Of a stretch of 64,000 nucleotides of DNA, positions 11,508 to 23,842 are shown in pieces. Every line of letters begins with the position of its first letter. Position 1 is the first letter of the stretch. A program made the position numbers and the translations under genes. The DNA comes from Blastomyces gilchristii SLH14081. Lineage: Eukaryota; Ascomycota; Eurotiomycetes; Onygenales; Ajellomycetaceae. Below the pieces are notes generated by a model that ran no database searches, was not told the origin of the DNA, and saw nothing but the letters and a program-made list of their open reading frames with translations. The DNA lies in NCBI RefSeq assembly GCF_000003855.2, contig NW_003101682.1, positions 3,809,632 through 3,873,631 of the forward strand, given 5' to 3'.

Positions 11508-14500
11508 ATAGTTTATAATCTCTTTCTCAGCATTTTTCAAATACTCAAGCAGTTCTCATAAATTCTCTGATAATAAATAATCTTCTCATTTTACAAGATA
11601 TTGAAGCTTACTGTAATATATTTATTTATTCAATATTTTCTTTATAAGATATTCAGTATCACTCTTGATCTCAATATTATCTGACTAAGAGAGCTCTACT
11701 CTGAGATATTGCTTATAGAGCTTTAAATAGAAAATGTGAAAAATAGAATAAATTGATTTCAATTCTGAGAATAATTTCAACTCATATATCTGTTTATTTA
11801 TTACTCTTATTACTGAGAAAGATTCTAATTATTACTTACTGAGCTTTCTTTACAGTCTTGTTATCTTGATATTCTTTGCTGAAAGTAGTACTTGATTCTC
11901 TATTAAGAACTTCATTAAAAGATGTTTTTAATTATAGTATTTCATCTGCTACTTCTGAGCATGATAAATACTTTTTACTATCTTCTTATGAATTTTGTTC
12001 AAAAGTTTCAATCTTGCTTTTATTTCTAATACTGAGAAGTACTCTGTTCTCTGTATCTGTTTAATATTCTGACTGTCTATTTCTCTCTTTAAAACATTTT
12101 TCATAATGTCACTGAGTAATGAAGAATTATATTTATAATAAGTATAGAAAGAAGATACTTTTAAGATTGTATTCTTTATATTATTATATATGAATTCAGT
12201 GATTAGAAGATGTTTGATTCAATCATTCTGATAATATAAATAGAATACTTAAAGATACTGTTCTAATGTCTGATTCTGATATTCAGTCTGATCATCTATC
12301 TGCAGATGAAATGTAATACTGAGAAGATATCTTATTATAAGATAATAGTAAAAAGCTGATCAGTATTTACTAATAAAGATAAATTCTTGATCTGTTATCA
12401 ATGATCTCAGAGCATTATAATTATAAATAATGATATTTAAAAACAGATCAGTCAATTCAGAAGCTTTAATCTTTTTATAAGTAGAGATATATTTAATTAT
12501 CTTTATAAAGCAGTTAATAATGATCAAAATTGAGTTATATTCTTTAACTCTTGTCAACTTCAGCAGATTAACTATAACATTCATTGATAGATTCTATCAT
12601 AAGTTCTTTAAAATAGACAGTAATATCAACTCACTGTATTACTTATATCACAGAATCTTTATTCTTTGATAGATATTATAAGTCTTAATATACTCTTTGA
12701 CATCTGCTCAGAGCTTGTCTTAAATATATTTATGTTTTAAAAGCTTCTCAGTCTTCTCTAATCTGAAGTGCTCTGTATAGAAATCATTATAATGAATTCT
12801 CAATAACTTCTGATGCACTGCTCTACTATAAGAGATAAAGACTGAATCATTCAGCAGTAGAAGTTTACATTCTTCTAGTTATCAGTGACTTGATTTCTTA
12901 GCAGTACTGCTCTGCTCAGAGTCTATCTCTTTCAGATTTAAATCAGATTCTTTCTTCTTCAACTTCTGAATTTAAGCTGTAATAGAGATATTTCTCTTCT
13001 ATAATTTATTAAAAAATTTTAAAAGTAGTCAGATTGAAAGATTGTAGACTATTTCATTCTTTATCAATTCAATAATAGTAAGATATGATATAAGAAGCTT
13101 ATAATGTTCAGTATCAGTTCTCTGTGAGAACTCAGATTTTCTTTTATCTTCTATACTGAGTTATATAGCTGTCTTATCAGCATTATTCTCAAGCTTCAGA
13201 GAATCTTAACTCTCTGCAGCCAGCTTCTTCTACAGTGATAACAGAGATTCTTTTATAGAATTCTTCTTCATATCAATGATATTATAATCAGGCTGTTTAG
13301 ACAGTATATCAGTGAGATTAAGCTAATCTGAATAATATTCAATATAGAAATCATACTCTGAAAGCAGCTCTGCTCATCTGACTTGATATTCTATCAAGCT
13401 CTTTATTATTAAGAAGTAACACATATTTACATGATCAGTGAGAACTTACACTGAATACTTACTATTCTGAAGATAATATCATCAGATCTTAAAGAATTTG
13501 ACAATTACTAACATCTCTTAATTATAAGTATCATATCTTCTCTGTGTGAGTAATAACTTCTTGAAGAAGAAGATCACTGATCTCTATTCACAGTATTTTA
13601 TAGACTCTGTGAAAAAGTCTTCTCTCATAGATATTTGATTATCTGTATTCTCAGAGATAATTATTCTTTGATTCTTTCAACATTAAAAGATCTTCAGTGT
13701 CAACTGTGAAAAGATTTCACAGATTTCATTCTCAGATACATCAGTCTCAGACTGATTAAGTAAGTCAGAATTAAAGTGATTCAGTATTATAATATCTGTA
13801 AAAGCTTGTTTCAATTCTGTAAATACCTGTATAATGTCTTAAGAGAGAGTAAATAGTCTCATTTTTCTGTCTTTCACACTTTTCTTTAATATATCTGTAA
13901 GAAGAGCAGTAATCTGTGAATATGTATAGATAAATCATCTGTAGAAATTCACAAATTCTAGAAATATCTGCATCTCATGATATATTTACAGCATCAGCTA
14001 GTTTTCAATGACAGAGATCTAGCTTCTGTTCATTGAAATGCTGTTTATCTCAATAATATAATCTAAGAAATCAATCTTCTGCATGTAGAATGAGCATTTT
14101 TCAGTATTTATATAGAGTTAATACTGTCTCAAGTGACTTAACACTTCTTAAACATGAGTATCATGTTCTTTCTCTGTTTTCAAGAAGATTAGAATGTTGT
14201 TTAAGTATACTATATAGAAGATGTTGACAAGGCTCTGCAGTGTCTCATTTATACATATCTGAAATATAACTGAAGTATTACAGAGATCAAAAGATAAAAC
14301 AAGATATTTAAAATTATCATACTTAGTATGAAAAGCTGTTTTTCAAATATCATCTTTATTAACTCTGATTCTATGATAGACATCTTATATATCAATCTTT
14401 GAGAATACTCTTACTTCAGATAATCAATCAATCATCTCATTAATTAATAGTAATGAATAGTAATTCTTAATCATCATCTTATTAAGATTTCTGTAGTCTA

Positions 14501-16400
14501 TACATAGATGTAGTCTACTGTTCTTCTTGAATACAAAGAGTATAGATGTCTCTGCTGAACTCTTTAATAAGTATATTCAGTTCATTAATTATGCTTTCTC
14601 AAGATATTTACACAGAATATTCAATTTCTTTATAGACAAGTTATAAAGAGATCTGTACAATATTATTATATTATCTTCAAGACAAATCTTATATTATATC
14701 TTGATATCAGAAATCTTCACTGCTTTTCTTTCTGAAAAGCCATTCTTATAATCTATAAAGAGATATTATGTATATCTGTTTTCAATGATAAATACTGCTG
14801 CTAGTCTTATAGTGAGAATGATGACTTCTTTATCTATTCTCAAGTCTCAGTTATCTGCTATACAGTATATTGACTCTATCTTTTTCTCAAGATTCTTCTG
14901 ATGAAATTCTTTGAGTTTCTCTATCACTGTCTCTTTATTAGTGAGATAGTACTGTCACATCTAAGTAACTTAGTTAATGAGAGAATTGTTTTCTCTCAAT
15001 TATAAAAGATCTAGAATGATATTCTTATCTATAATATTAACTGTATAAAGAAGCAAACTGCTCTTCTTGAAGATTTCTTCTAAATCTGTGATTATATACT
15101 TCACTTGAATTATATCAAAACAGTGTTATTTTATTTTATCAGTAAATTTCATATAATCTGATAAGTCTATCTTCTTTGAATTTTTTATCAAAGAAAAGAA
15201 ATAGAATATGAAGTTGATATTTATTCTAAAGTTAAGTAGATATCTCACTGATATCTTCTTATTCAGAGTATTCATTGTGATTATAACATAAACTCAGAGA
15301 TATGAGAATTATTAATTCTTTATTTCTTTCTCTTCTTTATCTTTCACAGATACATTTGTCAGAAGAGAAGTTAACTTTAAGAAGATATCTTCTCAGTTTC
15401 TTTTCTTCTTTGACTTCTTGTAATTACTAGCATAGTGATTATCAGCTCTGTAGTTAAAACAGAGATCTTTATCAAATCTTTTTTAATATTTCTTCACAGT
15501 AAGTGAAGAATCAGAATACTTGAAATTCTTCTTTACTTTCTCTGTATTAGAGCTGTTATAACACTGTTTAGATTCTATCATTGATTACTTAGAAGAGATC
15601 TTATTAATCTTTTTCTCAGAGTATTGATTATTCAAATAAATTCAGAAAGTCAAGTTAACAAGCTAAGTGTAATTAATCAATGAACTCTGATACTGTGATA
15701 TTATTATCTACATCTTGTGAGTCAGCTTTAAAAGATAAAGCTATATCTTTAATTGATTCAAATTATCAGTTAATTTCTCCCAATATTCTTTAAATCTTGT
15801 ATTGAAATTGAAACAATTCTCATTATCTTGTTAATATAATAAGATAAACTGCTGTGTCACTGTGAAGCTGTGATTGTGATAATCTTTGATTTGATTCAGT
15901 AGAAAGTTCTTGAATTATTCTTAAGTCATTGTAGTATCAGTATACTTAAGCTCTCTCTTCTTAATAGCTTAAGTAGTTGCACAGATATCTTCAAGAAGAT
16001 TAACAGTGTATATTACTCATATCTTATAAGTATTAAACTGGCTCTGATTAAGGTGAAATTTCTGTTCAAGAATATAGATAAAGCTGTGAAATTCAGATAA
16101 TATGTTTCTCTTATATCTCAGAGAATCTCTGATCTTAATCTCTCTATCTTTATAATAGATGTAGATGTGTAGAGGCTGCAGTGATAATAGAACAGTTGAA
16201 GAGCTTATATCAAAATATACAGCAGGTTCAGAAATCTCGGATTTCTGCTGAGATAGAGAAGAATACACTCTAGAGAATGATGTGAAGTTTTTCTCAGAGA
16301 GTGAGATCAGAGCAGTCTCAGTAGAGATGTATAAGATTATATCAGTCTGTTAATAGAGCTTGACTGATTCAAACTTGTAATCAGATTGAGTAATTCAAAT
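11508..16400 (-). pseudogene. Gypsy A-2 gag-pol-chromodomain pseudogene
   Basis: Collinear with 3288-8174. The gag start region is readable at 16268-16017 on minus (starting MYSSLSQQKSEISEPAV, with the later motif YKDREIKIRDS shared with A-3). A zinc knuckle lies near 15450, and the integrase core is readable at 12584-12360 (NVIVNLLKLTRVKEYNSIL; ASELTDLFLNIII). Numerous TGA/TAA/TAG codons make it non-functional. Comparison with A-1 and A-3 shows almost only transitions. Confidence 0.82.
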
Positions 16401-16943
16401 TGTAATATAACAGAACTGAAGTAGTAACTAGTCAGTGATATTATATAGACATAGTTGTTGAGAAGCTGTATAAGTAAGCTTAACTATCTTGCTTAAATAG
16501 CAAGCTCATAGACTACAGAGTTATCACAAGAATATCACAGATATAGTACTTAGTATACTAAGAAGATTGTATGAGAAACATAGTAACTCTTATATATATT
16601 TCAGTAGAAGAAAAATGAATCACTGACTTCTTTAATAAGAAGCCAGTATCTAGCTATTCTATATAAATAATAAGAGAATACTCTTCTTTCATTTCATGAG
16701 TGAGAATAGTCAGAGTGATATCTCAGCAGTGTCTCACTGCTATGAAAGAGTAATCTGCTGACCTTGTATAGAAGCGGGGTTCTCATATCCATCAATCAGA
16801 TCTTCCTATAATATATCCGAATAATGTCATAGAGTGATTGGAAACCGGTTTGAATGGCCTGCGGGATGAATGAAATCATTCACAGGGAAGTGATGGGCCG
16901 TGCGGAACCGCAGCGCGGCCTTGGCACGGGCAGGGGTGTGACA
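16401..16943 (-). repeat. 5' LTR of Gypsy A-2
   Basis: 543 bp, ending GGGGTGTGACA on plus and followed by the TSD ATAAG. The outer 160 bases (16780-16943) are GC-rich and close to the A-1 and A-3 5' LTR ends. The inner end is mutated. It is about 10 bases longer than the A-1 LTRs because of a small insertion also seen in A-3 (the GCCTGCGGGATG region). Confidence 0.85.
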
Positions 16944-16948
16944 ATAAG

Positions 16949-19562
16949 TAGCTTACGGCATTTCAAATATGATATGATCTCTTTGAATGAATAGTCACAC
17001 TCTTCAGACTGGCTAACACTCTCAGTATATTTCAGAAGTATATCCACTGAGTACTCTGAGATTTTCTTGATCAATTTATATCTATGTATCTTGATAACAT
17101 TCTTATCTTCACTGATGAGTTCAAGAAAGAATATCAAGAATATGTACAAAAGATATTACAATGACTACAGAAAGCAGAACTACTGATAGACATAGATAAG
17201 TATGATTTTGAGATTAAAAGTACAAAATATCTAGGCTTTATCATAGAAGCTGGTAAGAAAATCTGAATGAATTTTGACAAGGTCTCTGCTATTCTTGAAT
17301 GAGAGACTCTGCACACTGTGAAAGATGTATAAAGCTTCATTGAATTCACTAACTTCTATCAGTAATTTATACAGAACTTCTCAGATATTATAAGATCACT
17401 TAAAGAACTTACTAAAAAAGACTCAGTATTTCAATGATCAGCAGACACTGAAGCTGTATTTATATAAATGAAGAAGATGTTTATTAATACCTCTCTGCTA
17501 ATAATATTCAATTCTGATTATAAGATAGTTATTGAAGCTGATTTCTCTGACTATATCACAGGAGAAGCTATATTATAATATGATAATGAAGATGTCTTAC
17601 AATTAAACATCTTCATGTCTAAGAAACTGAGTTCTGCTGAATGCAATTATAAGATCTATGATAAGAAACTTCTCACAATTGTACACTGTCTAGAAGAATG
17701 AGACTCTGAACTCTGAAGTATCTCTGAATTTGAGATAATCACAGATCATAAGAATCTCAAGTACTTCACTACTACTTATAAACTCACTGAATGACAGATG
17801 TGATGATCTGAGTTCTTAAGCTACTTTCATTTTACAATACACTACTGTTCTGACAGTCAGAACTCAATGACAGATACTCTCTTGTAATAAGAGTAAGATA
17901 TGCCTTCTGACATAACAGACATCTGTTAAATGAACTCAGAATATCAGCTTTTAGATCTGAAGATATTGATTGATCAAGATGAAATAACTCATAACACTAT
18001 ACATACTTCTCTGATTACAACACTCTCTCTCTGAACTTACACTGATACTGATATCTTCACTTCTTCTACACTGAATGAATTATAACATATAATAGCTCAA
18101 ACTGATGAACTTCTTCAAGTACTTATTAAAGCAGTATATTAAGAAGCATTCTGATTCTTCTCAGAATTATGTATAAGAATCAACATCTCAGAATACTCAA
18201 TCAATGATAATAATACTCTATAATTCTGTGAATAATGCTGAGTCTCTCATTCTGAATCCTTGCATATCTGAATAATGTAAGAGAGACATGATTCTTATAT
18301 AATCAGTTATTCAGGTTGTGAATAACTGTATTAAATAATCTCTTAAGAATTCTACTGGTCTGAGATATCAAACAGCATCAGACATTTTATCTGAAACTGT
18401 AACTGTTATTTCTTCATTATCTTGTGAAAGAACTGTAGAAAAGATCTGCTGAAACTACTTGATATCTCTGATAGAATCTGATAAAATATGATAATTAACT
18501 TTACTGTTAATCTCTCTGAGAGTAAGAGTTATAGAAACATTCTGATTATTATGAACTAATTGAGTAAAAGTGTAATATTGAAATCTTGTAATAACATAAA
18601 TACTGAACAAGTTGTTGATTCTTTTCTATAAAGCCTGTTCTATCAGATATATGAATTACTGAGATCTATAGTATCAGATCAGAGCTGTCAATTTGTGAGT
18701 ACTCTCTGAACAATAATCTGTCAAGTTCTCAAGATTATACACTGTTTATTAACTATCTATCACACTGAGACTGATAATACATAAGAATAAATAATTCAGA
18801 CTGTAAAAAATTATCTCTATAAGTTCTGTAATTACTTATAAGATGATTAATATGATGTTCTTCTACATGCTGAAGTCACTATCAATAATCAGAATACTCT
18901 TTCAATAGATATAAGCCTATTCTTTCTCACACATGAATATTATATAAAAATATTAAATCTTCTAGAGATTACACATTTCATACTGAACTTCTACAGTTCA
19001 ATTCAGATCACTGATAATATAGTAATAAAGCTCTGAGATGCTTGTAATTGAGCAGAAGTCTTTATAGTAAGTACTAAACAGAATTAAGAAGATTGAACTA
19101 ATGTTCACTGAGATCTCATTAAATAATATAAGATAGAAGATCTGATATAATTGAATCTTAAGAATATATAAATCACACACTCATCTTGTACACTGAATTA
19201 TCATTATATAAAAATATAAAGTGATAGAAGTTCTAGACAGTCACAATTACTGTCTTAACATATTATCAGAGATTTATAATGTCTTTCATATAAGCTTTCT
19301 CTGATACACTATCACTGATCTGTTCTCTTCTCAACTGACTTTTGATTGACAGTTCTCAGAGATTATAGAAGAAGACAATGAACTTGAGTGAGAGATTGAG
19401 AATATTATTGATAAGAGACTCTGCAGCTGCAGCTGACAATATCTTGTGAAATGAGTCAGCTATGATTATCTGATCTGAACTTCAAGATCTGTATTATCTG
19501 AAACAGTGGCTCTTGACTGATGAGAACTACACACAACCTCACTTCTGAAAAGAAGGAGCTAA
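16949..19562 (+). pseudogene. Gypsy B-1 distal pol: RT C-terminus, RNase H, integrase, chromodomain
   Basis: The plus-strand continuation of 8713-9183. The RT fingers/palm resume at once (YDLFEWIVTLFRLANTLSV), with YLDN at 17087-17098 where YLDD is expected. The RNase H region covers about 17430-17900 ([38 protein letters not shown] with W as TGA). The integrase core lies about 18480-18950, and a C-terminal chromodomain around 19370-19500 reads WQYLVKWVSYDYLIW. The frame is broken by many TGA/TAA/TAG codons. The same segment exists in B-2 and B-3, which show independent damage. Confidence 0.82.
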
Positions 19563-19843
19563 TGTGGCGAGCTGCACTCAATCAATTATATAGACTATTC
19601 TATTACACTTCACAGATTTCTACCGCTCTGATTCTCGGTTGCTGATCCTCAGCTGAAAACCTACAGAATTTCTATTCTTTCACCCCGAAGCTTCACTGTG
19701 TATATCACTGTGTATGTGTATAAATATTTATTCTGATCACTGATTTCTGCACTTTCTCTCCTTTCTTTCCTTCTTTAATGTTTTTCACTTTGTTATATAA
19801 GACCTATATATTATACTGATCTATTCGGCGTAGGCCTCTTACA
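19563..19843 (+). repeat. 3' LTR of Gypsy B-1
   Basis: 281 bp, running from TGTGGCGAGCTGCACTC to GTAGGCCTCTTACA, with TG..CA ends. It aligns with the LTR of B-3 (39532-39804), which is far more mutated. The element is followed directly by a second B copy starting GTACAAAATATC, a sequence also found inside B-1 at 17219. This indicates insertion of B-1 into B-2 with a likely 5-bp TSD GTACA. The 5' LTR is outside the window. Confidence 0.8.
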
Positions 19844-20474
19844 GTACAAAATATCTTGATTTTATGATAGAAGCTGATAAGAAGATCTGAATGAATTCTG
19901 AGAAGATCTCTGCTATTCTTGAATCAGAAGCTTTATACACTGTGAAAGATATATAAAGCTTCATTAAATTTGCTAAGTTCTATCAGTAATTCATATGAAA
20001 CTTCTCAGATATGACTAGATCACTTACAGATCTTATTAAGAAGAACACAGTATTTCAATGATTAGCAGACACTGAAGCTGTATTCACATAGATAAAGAAG
20101 ATATTTATTAATATCTCTCTACTAATGATATTTAACTCTGATTAAGAAATAGTTATTAAAGCTGACTTCTCTAACTATATTACAGAGAGAGCTATATTAC
20201 AATATAATAATAAAGATATCTTACAATCATATATCTTTGTATCTAAGAAACTGAGTTCTGTTAAATATAGTTACAAGATCTATGATGAGAAACTTCTTAC
20301 AATAGTATACTGTCTAAAAGAATAAGACTCTGAACTCTGAAGTATCTTCAAATTTAAGATAATCACAGATTATAAGAATCTTAAGTATTTCATAATCACT
20401 TATAAACTTACTGAATAGCAGATATGATGATCTGAGCTATTAAGCTGTTTTCATTTTATAATACACTATCATCG
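19844..20474 (+). mobile_element. Gypsy B-2 fragment (RT end to RNase H)
   Basis: Homologous to B-1 17219-17850: it reads KYLDFMIEADKKIWMN, then the RNase H stretch with CLKEWDSEL and ITDYKNLKYF, all broken by stops. It ends abruptly at about 20474 in the sequence corresponding to FHFTIHY, where unmutated unrelated DNA begins. It is a target fragment for B-1 and a decayed relic. Confidence 0.78.
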
Positions 20475-21182
20475 TAGCAAAAAAGGTATAATCGACTATC
20501 TGATGATAGTGATTAGATCTCAAGCGCTCCACCACGAACTCGCTCAATTTTTCGAATAAGAACCCGCCGATAGATCCATTGAAAAGCCCTCGATCATACG
20601 AGCATTTTGACCCCATCGCCGACCGCATACCCCGTGTGGTGGTGGAGTTATCCAGCCAAACATGAACCAGATGTTGTTCGAAACTCCTGTGTGGGATTAT
20701 CCCCCGTTCACCCCTATCACACCACAACCCTGGGCCAAATTGCCATACAAATTGTAAGACGAAGAGCCCTAACCATATACACCAATCTTCTCAATTTTGG
20801 AAGATCCCCGACCTGTAATTGTGGAGATATCTGAGAAGCACCTTCCACGAAAACCCTGTCTATCTTTGATGTTCCAAAACATCAATGCCAAGTCCCACCC
20901 ACGTATCGCCCTTCTCAATCTGGCCCACCTCTAGCAGAAAAATACAAAAAGGTACCTCAGCAATAGTATCAAGCACATAATCAACAGACACATCTGAAGT
21001 GCATTCTTCATGAAAAACCCTCTCTGTCTTTGATGTATCAAGACATCAACACCAAGTCCCACCCTTGTACTGCTCCTTCTGATCTGGCTCATCCCCAGCA
21101 GAAAAATACAAAGAGATATCTCAGCAACTGTACTTGATACATAATTGACAGATATAACAACTATAAAATCAGTATATCTCAA
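20475..21182. other. Little-mutated low-copy island of unknown origin
   Basis: Base composition switches sharply to near 45-50% GC at 20475 and decays back to A+T-rich sequence after about 20960. No intact gene is present. Plus-strand translation contains coding-like, proline- and glutamine-rich patches (ETPVWDYPPFTPITPQPW around 20660; FDVPKHQCQVPPTYRPSQSG around 20865) in different frames, separated by stops. It may be a gene remnant caught between two transposons, or part of an unrecognised element. I cannot name a family. The right half contains a tandem duplication, listed separately. Confidence 0.5.
20831..21155 (+). repeat. 163-bp tandem duplication, two units
   Basis: Unit 1 (20831-20993) and unit 2 (20994 to about 21155) align along their length; both contain CAAGTCCCACCC and GCAGAAAAATACAAA. 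Unit 2 carries more C-to-T changes. The period (163) is not a multiple of three. Yet the same plus-strand frame (FDVxxHQxQVPPxY... AEKYKxxxQQ) is readable in both units, so they were probably once coding before or at duplication. Confidence 0.75.
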
Positions 21183-22193
21183 GATCTGACTGAGTCTTTG
21201 ATCTCTGCAGAGTGAGATATATTAAATCTAGTTTTAATATCTCAATATTCAATAGATTCTGCAAGAGATTGAGAACAGCAATACTAGATTTCTATTGAAT
21301 TTGAGAATTAACTCTATATTAATATAATCATTGACAAAGTCTTCTATTTTGAGATATAAATAACCAGTTTCTCTACATCTCACTGACAATATTTACATTA
21401 TTATATAGAAACAGACTTATATTCTCTATAATATCAAGACTCTGAAGAGGGAAAGTCTTGATAGAGAGTATACAGTAGTGCATATCTTAGCAGTTTCTAT
21501 CTCATTCTTCTGCAGCAGTTAATGCAAAAAAAAGATCTTAGAAATAGTTTTTTACTTCTCTTGAAAAAGTAAGGTGTTTTTCTCTGGATTTTATATAATA
21601 TTCTTACAAAGAATTAAAAACAGAGTTGTTTTCTGTCATAATTTCATATTCTTTTAAGTAAGAATTACTTTTTCAGTGACTGAAGAGCTTTTATTAATAC
21701 TTAATTCTTTTTTACACTCTTTATTAACTGATCTGAGTTGTACACTTGTTGTGTGAGAAGAATTGAATGATTTAGAATAAAATTGAAGAGTTTTAATCAA
21801 TTTCTCTACAAAAAATTGATTTATTTTTTATCAGTTTTTCTCTCAAAAACTGTCATATCATCTGATTTATTATCAATTGATATCATACTTTTTCTCACTA
21901 TATCTCAAGAAAGAGATTGTAAAGATTTTATTAATTTATCTTAAAAATTAATTTTAGTTTATTAGATTCTTTTCAAAAATCTAATCTAGTTACTGAACTA
22001 GTGTGAAAAAAATCAGATATTTTATACATAAAAGTCTGTTATTCTTATTTTGAAACAGTCTGATCAACTTTTCAATTGAAAACAGACTTAGAAATCTCTT
22101 AATTGAAACAGTCTGATCAACTTTTCAATTCAAAAGAGTTTAATAAATATCTCAATTGAATAACTCTGATCAACTTTTCATTGAGTAAGAATA
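21183..22193 (+). other. Presumed 5' UTR of LINE-1
   Basis: About 1 kb without a coding frame, A+T-rich. Around 22040-22180 a short motif recurs: CTGATCAACTTTTCA appears three times with spacers of 50-60 bases, near related TCAATTGAA copies. The repeats suggest an internal promoter or 5' UTR repeat array. Where the element starts inside this stretch is unknown. Confidence 0.4.
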
Positions 22194-23813
22194 ATGAGTT
22201 TGAAAGTACACTCAGTTGATGTGAAAAAGAATGCTTTCTTAAATATTATTTCTGAGATTGAAATTCTGAAGAGAAGAAAGAAAGAAGAAATAGAGAAATA
22301 ACAAGTTCTTGAAATACAGAAACTTGAAAAAGCAAGTAAAATTCTTGAAAAGCAGTGTCTGAGTGAGATGAATAAAGAAGTTCTGTTAATTCTTCATACT
22401 CAGGCTAGACAACTACAGAAAGTGATCAAGTTCAAACTTAGAATTTCAAACACAGTTCTAAAAACTTTGAAAATTCCTAATATAATCACTGACTCTTCAG
22501 TTTGCTCATCTTTCTTTTCTACTTCTTCTTCTTCTTCTTCTTTAAATCAGAAGAAAATATATACTCAAGCAGCTGAATCTGCTGTCTCTAAACCTGCTGT
22601 CTCTAAATCTGCTATCTCAAAACCTGCTCAAAATTCTGAGAAAACTGAGAAGAATACTGCTCATACTTCTATTGATAGAAGAGTGAGGAAAAAAATGTAA
22701 AAAGAGAAAAATCTTCAAATCTTCAGAAATAGAAGACTTATTCTCAAAGTCTCAAATTAGAACATCTTACAGAGAAATAAGCTAAACTCAAGTCTTATTT
22801 TCAGAATTAGAAATGAAATCAATCAGCAGTTTCTTTCTCAGTTAATGACTGATATTAAAGTTCAAAAATCAGTTATAGCTTCAATTAAGCTATTCTTCTT
22901 TGAAAACTTCATCATTCTGACCACAATGCCTGAATTCAGTGCAGAATTTCTTATTCAGAATAAGAATCTCTGAAAATCAGCAGTAGAATCTCTGTTAAAC
23001 ACAACAATTCTATCTGAGAGAGATGAAAAGTGAGATAAATTCATTCTTTATAATATTTCAGTTGAAATCTTTGACTGTGAGAAAGAAATGCTACTTCTCA
23101 AAAATGAATTGAAAGAATACAAGTCTATTCAACTGAGAAAAGAGCCTGTATAGCTTAATTCAATTGAGTTCAGACAGAGTAGAAGAAATGTCTCTGTTCT
23201 AGTGTATACAAAAATACTTAAATAATCAAGGATCTCTGAAGTAAGAGTAGCAGATTTGAAAATGAGAGTTCATGAATACAAAGACTCAAGAATAAATCTC
23301 AAAGCTCAAACACAGTGTTCAAACTGTCAAAGATATGAACACTTTGCAATCTCTTATTTCAGAGACTTAAAATGCACATTCTATGCTAGAGATCACAAAA
23401 CTAGTGAGTATAAATGTGAAATATGCTTAAAAAGAGATGAAATATGTCAATATACTCTGCTTAAGTACTTCAATTGTAAAGAAAAACATGCATCTAGCTC
23501 AAAAGAATGTGTATTTACTTCAAGAACTCAGAAGAACTGAAGAAAAGATGAAGCTCAAAGTGAATCTAAAACTGAAGATAAAAGTCAAGCTAGTAAATCT
23601 ACAACTACAAGCTTAAAAAGAAGAAATTCTCAACTATCTAGATCTTCAAACTTCAATTGTTCAGCTAAGTGTAAACAGAATTTGAATTTTCAAACTTCTG
23701 TTAAGATTAGAGAATTGAGAAATGACTCTAGTGATAAACTAGATATAATACAAGCAGTTGAGATTTCTACTTTTCAAAATAGTTATAATCTACTATTCAA
23801 TGATAGGGATTAG
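22194..23813 (+). pseudogene. LINE-1 ORF1, gag-like nucleic-acid-binding protein
   Basis: One frame runs from ATG 22194 to TAG 23811-23813 (539 codons), interrupted by internal stops at expected Trp/Gln codons (for example TAA near 22302, and 22698-22700). The N-terminus is Lys/Glu-rich and probably coiled coil. A Ser run (22521-22547) and an AVSKPAVSKSA repeat follow. A cysteine cluster at 23310-23510 reads CSNCQRYEHFAISYF, CTFYARDHKTSEYKC and CEICLKRDEICQY, then CKEKHASSSKEC, matching tandem CCHC knuckles of Tad/Jockey-type gag proteins. It would bind element RNA. It is non-functional as written. Confidence 0.8.
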
Positions 23814-23842
23814 ATTCTACTCTATCTCTACTCTCTCTTAGT

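Larger units (their letters stand above)
9184..16943 (-). mobile_element. Gypsy A-2, complete LTR retrotransposon with assembly gap
   Basis: Second minus-strand copy of family A, with LTRs at 9184-9733 and 16401-16943 and a perfect TSD ATAAG (9179-9183, 16944-16948). It is inserted in the RT of Gypsy B-1. The internal region is collinear with A-1: gag near 16270-15350, RT about 14650-13950, integrase about 12870-12180, chromodomain about 11660-11508, then the extra 3' region. 601 Ns (9753-10353) lie just inside the 3' LTR, so the true length is uncertain. It is more heavily mutated than A-1 in most of the body. Confidence 0.88.

Noticed and set aside
1..19560. In-frame TGA at most tryptophan positions, suggesting a TGA=Trp code or mitochondrial DNA
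   Set aside because: Gln codons are also turned into TAA/TAG and Arg into TGA, all by C-to-T/G-to-A. The phospholipase gene uses TGG normally and has spliceosomal introns, so this is mutation, not an altered code.
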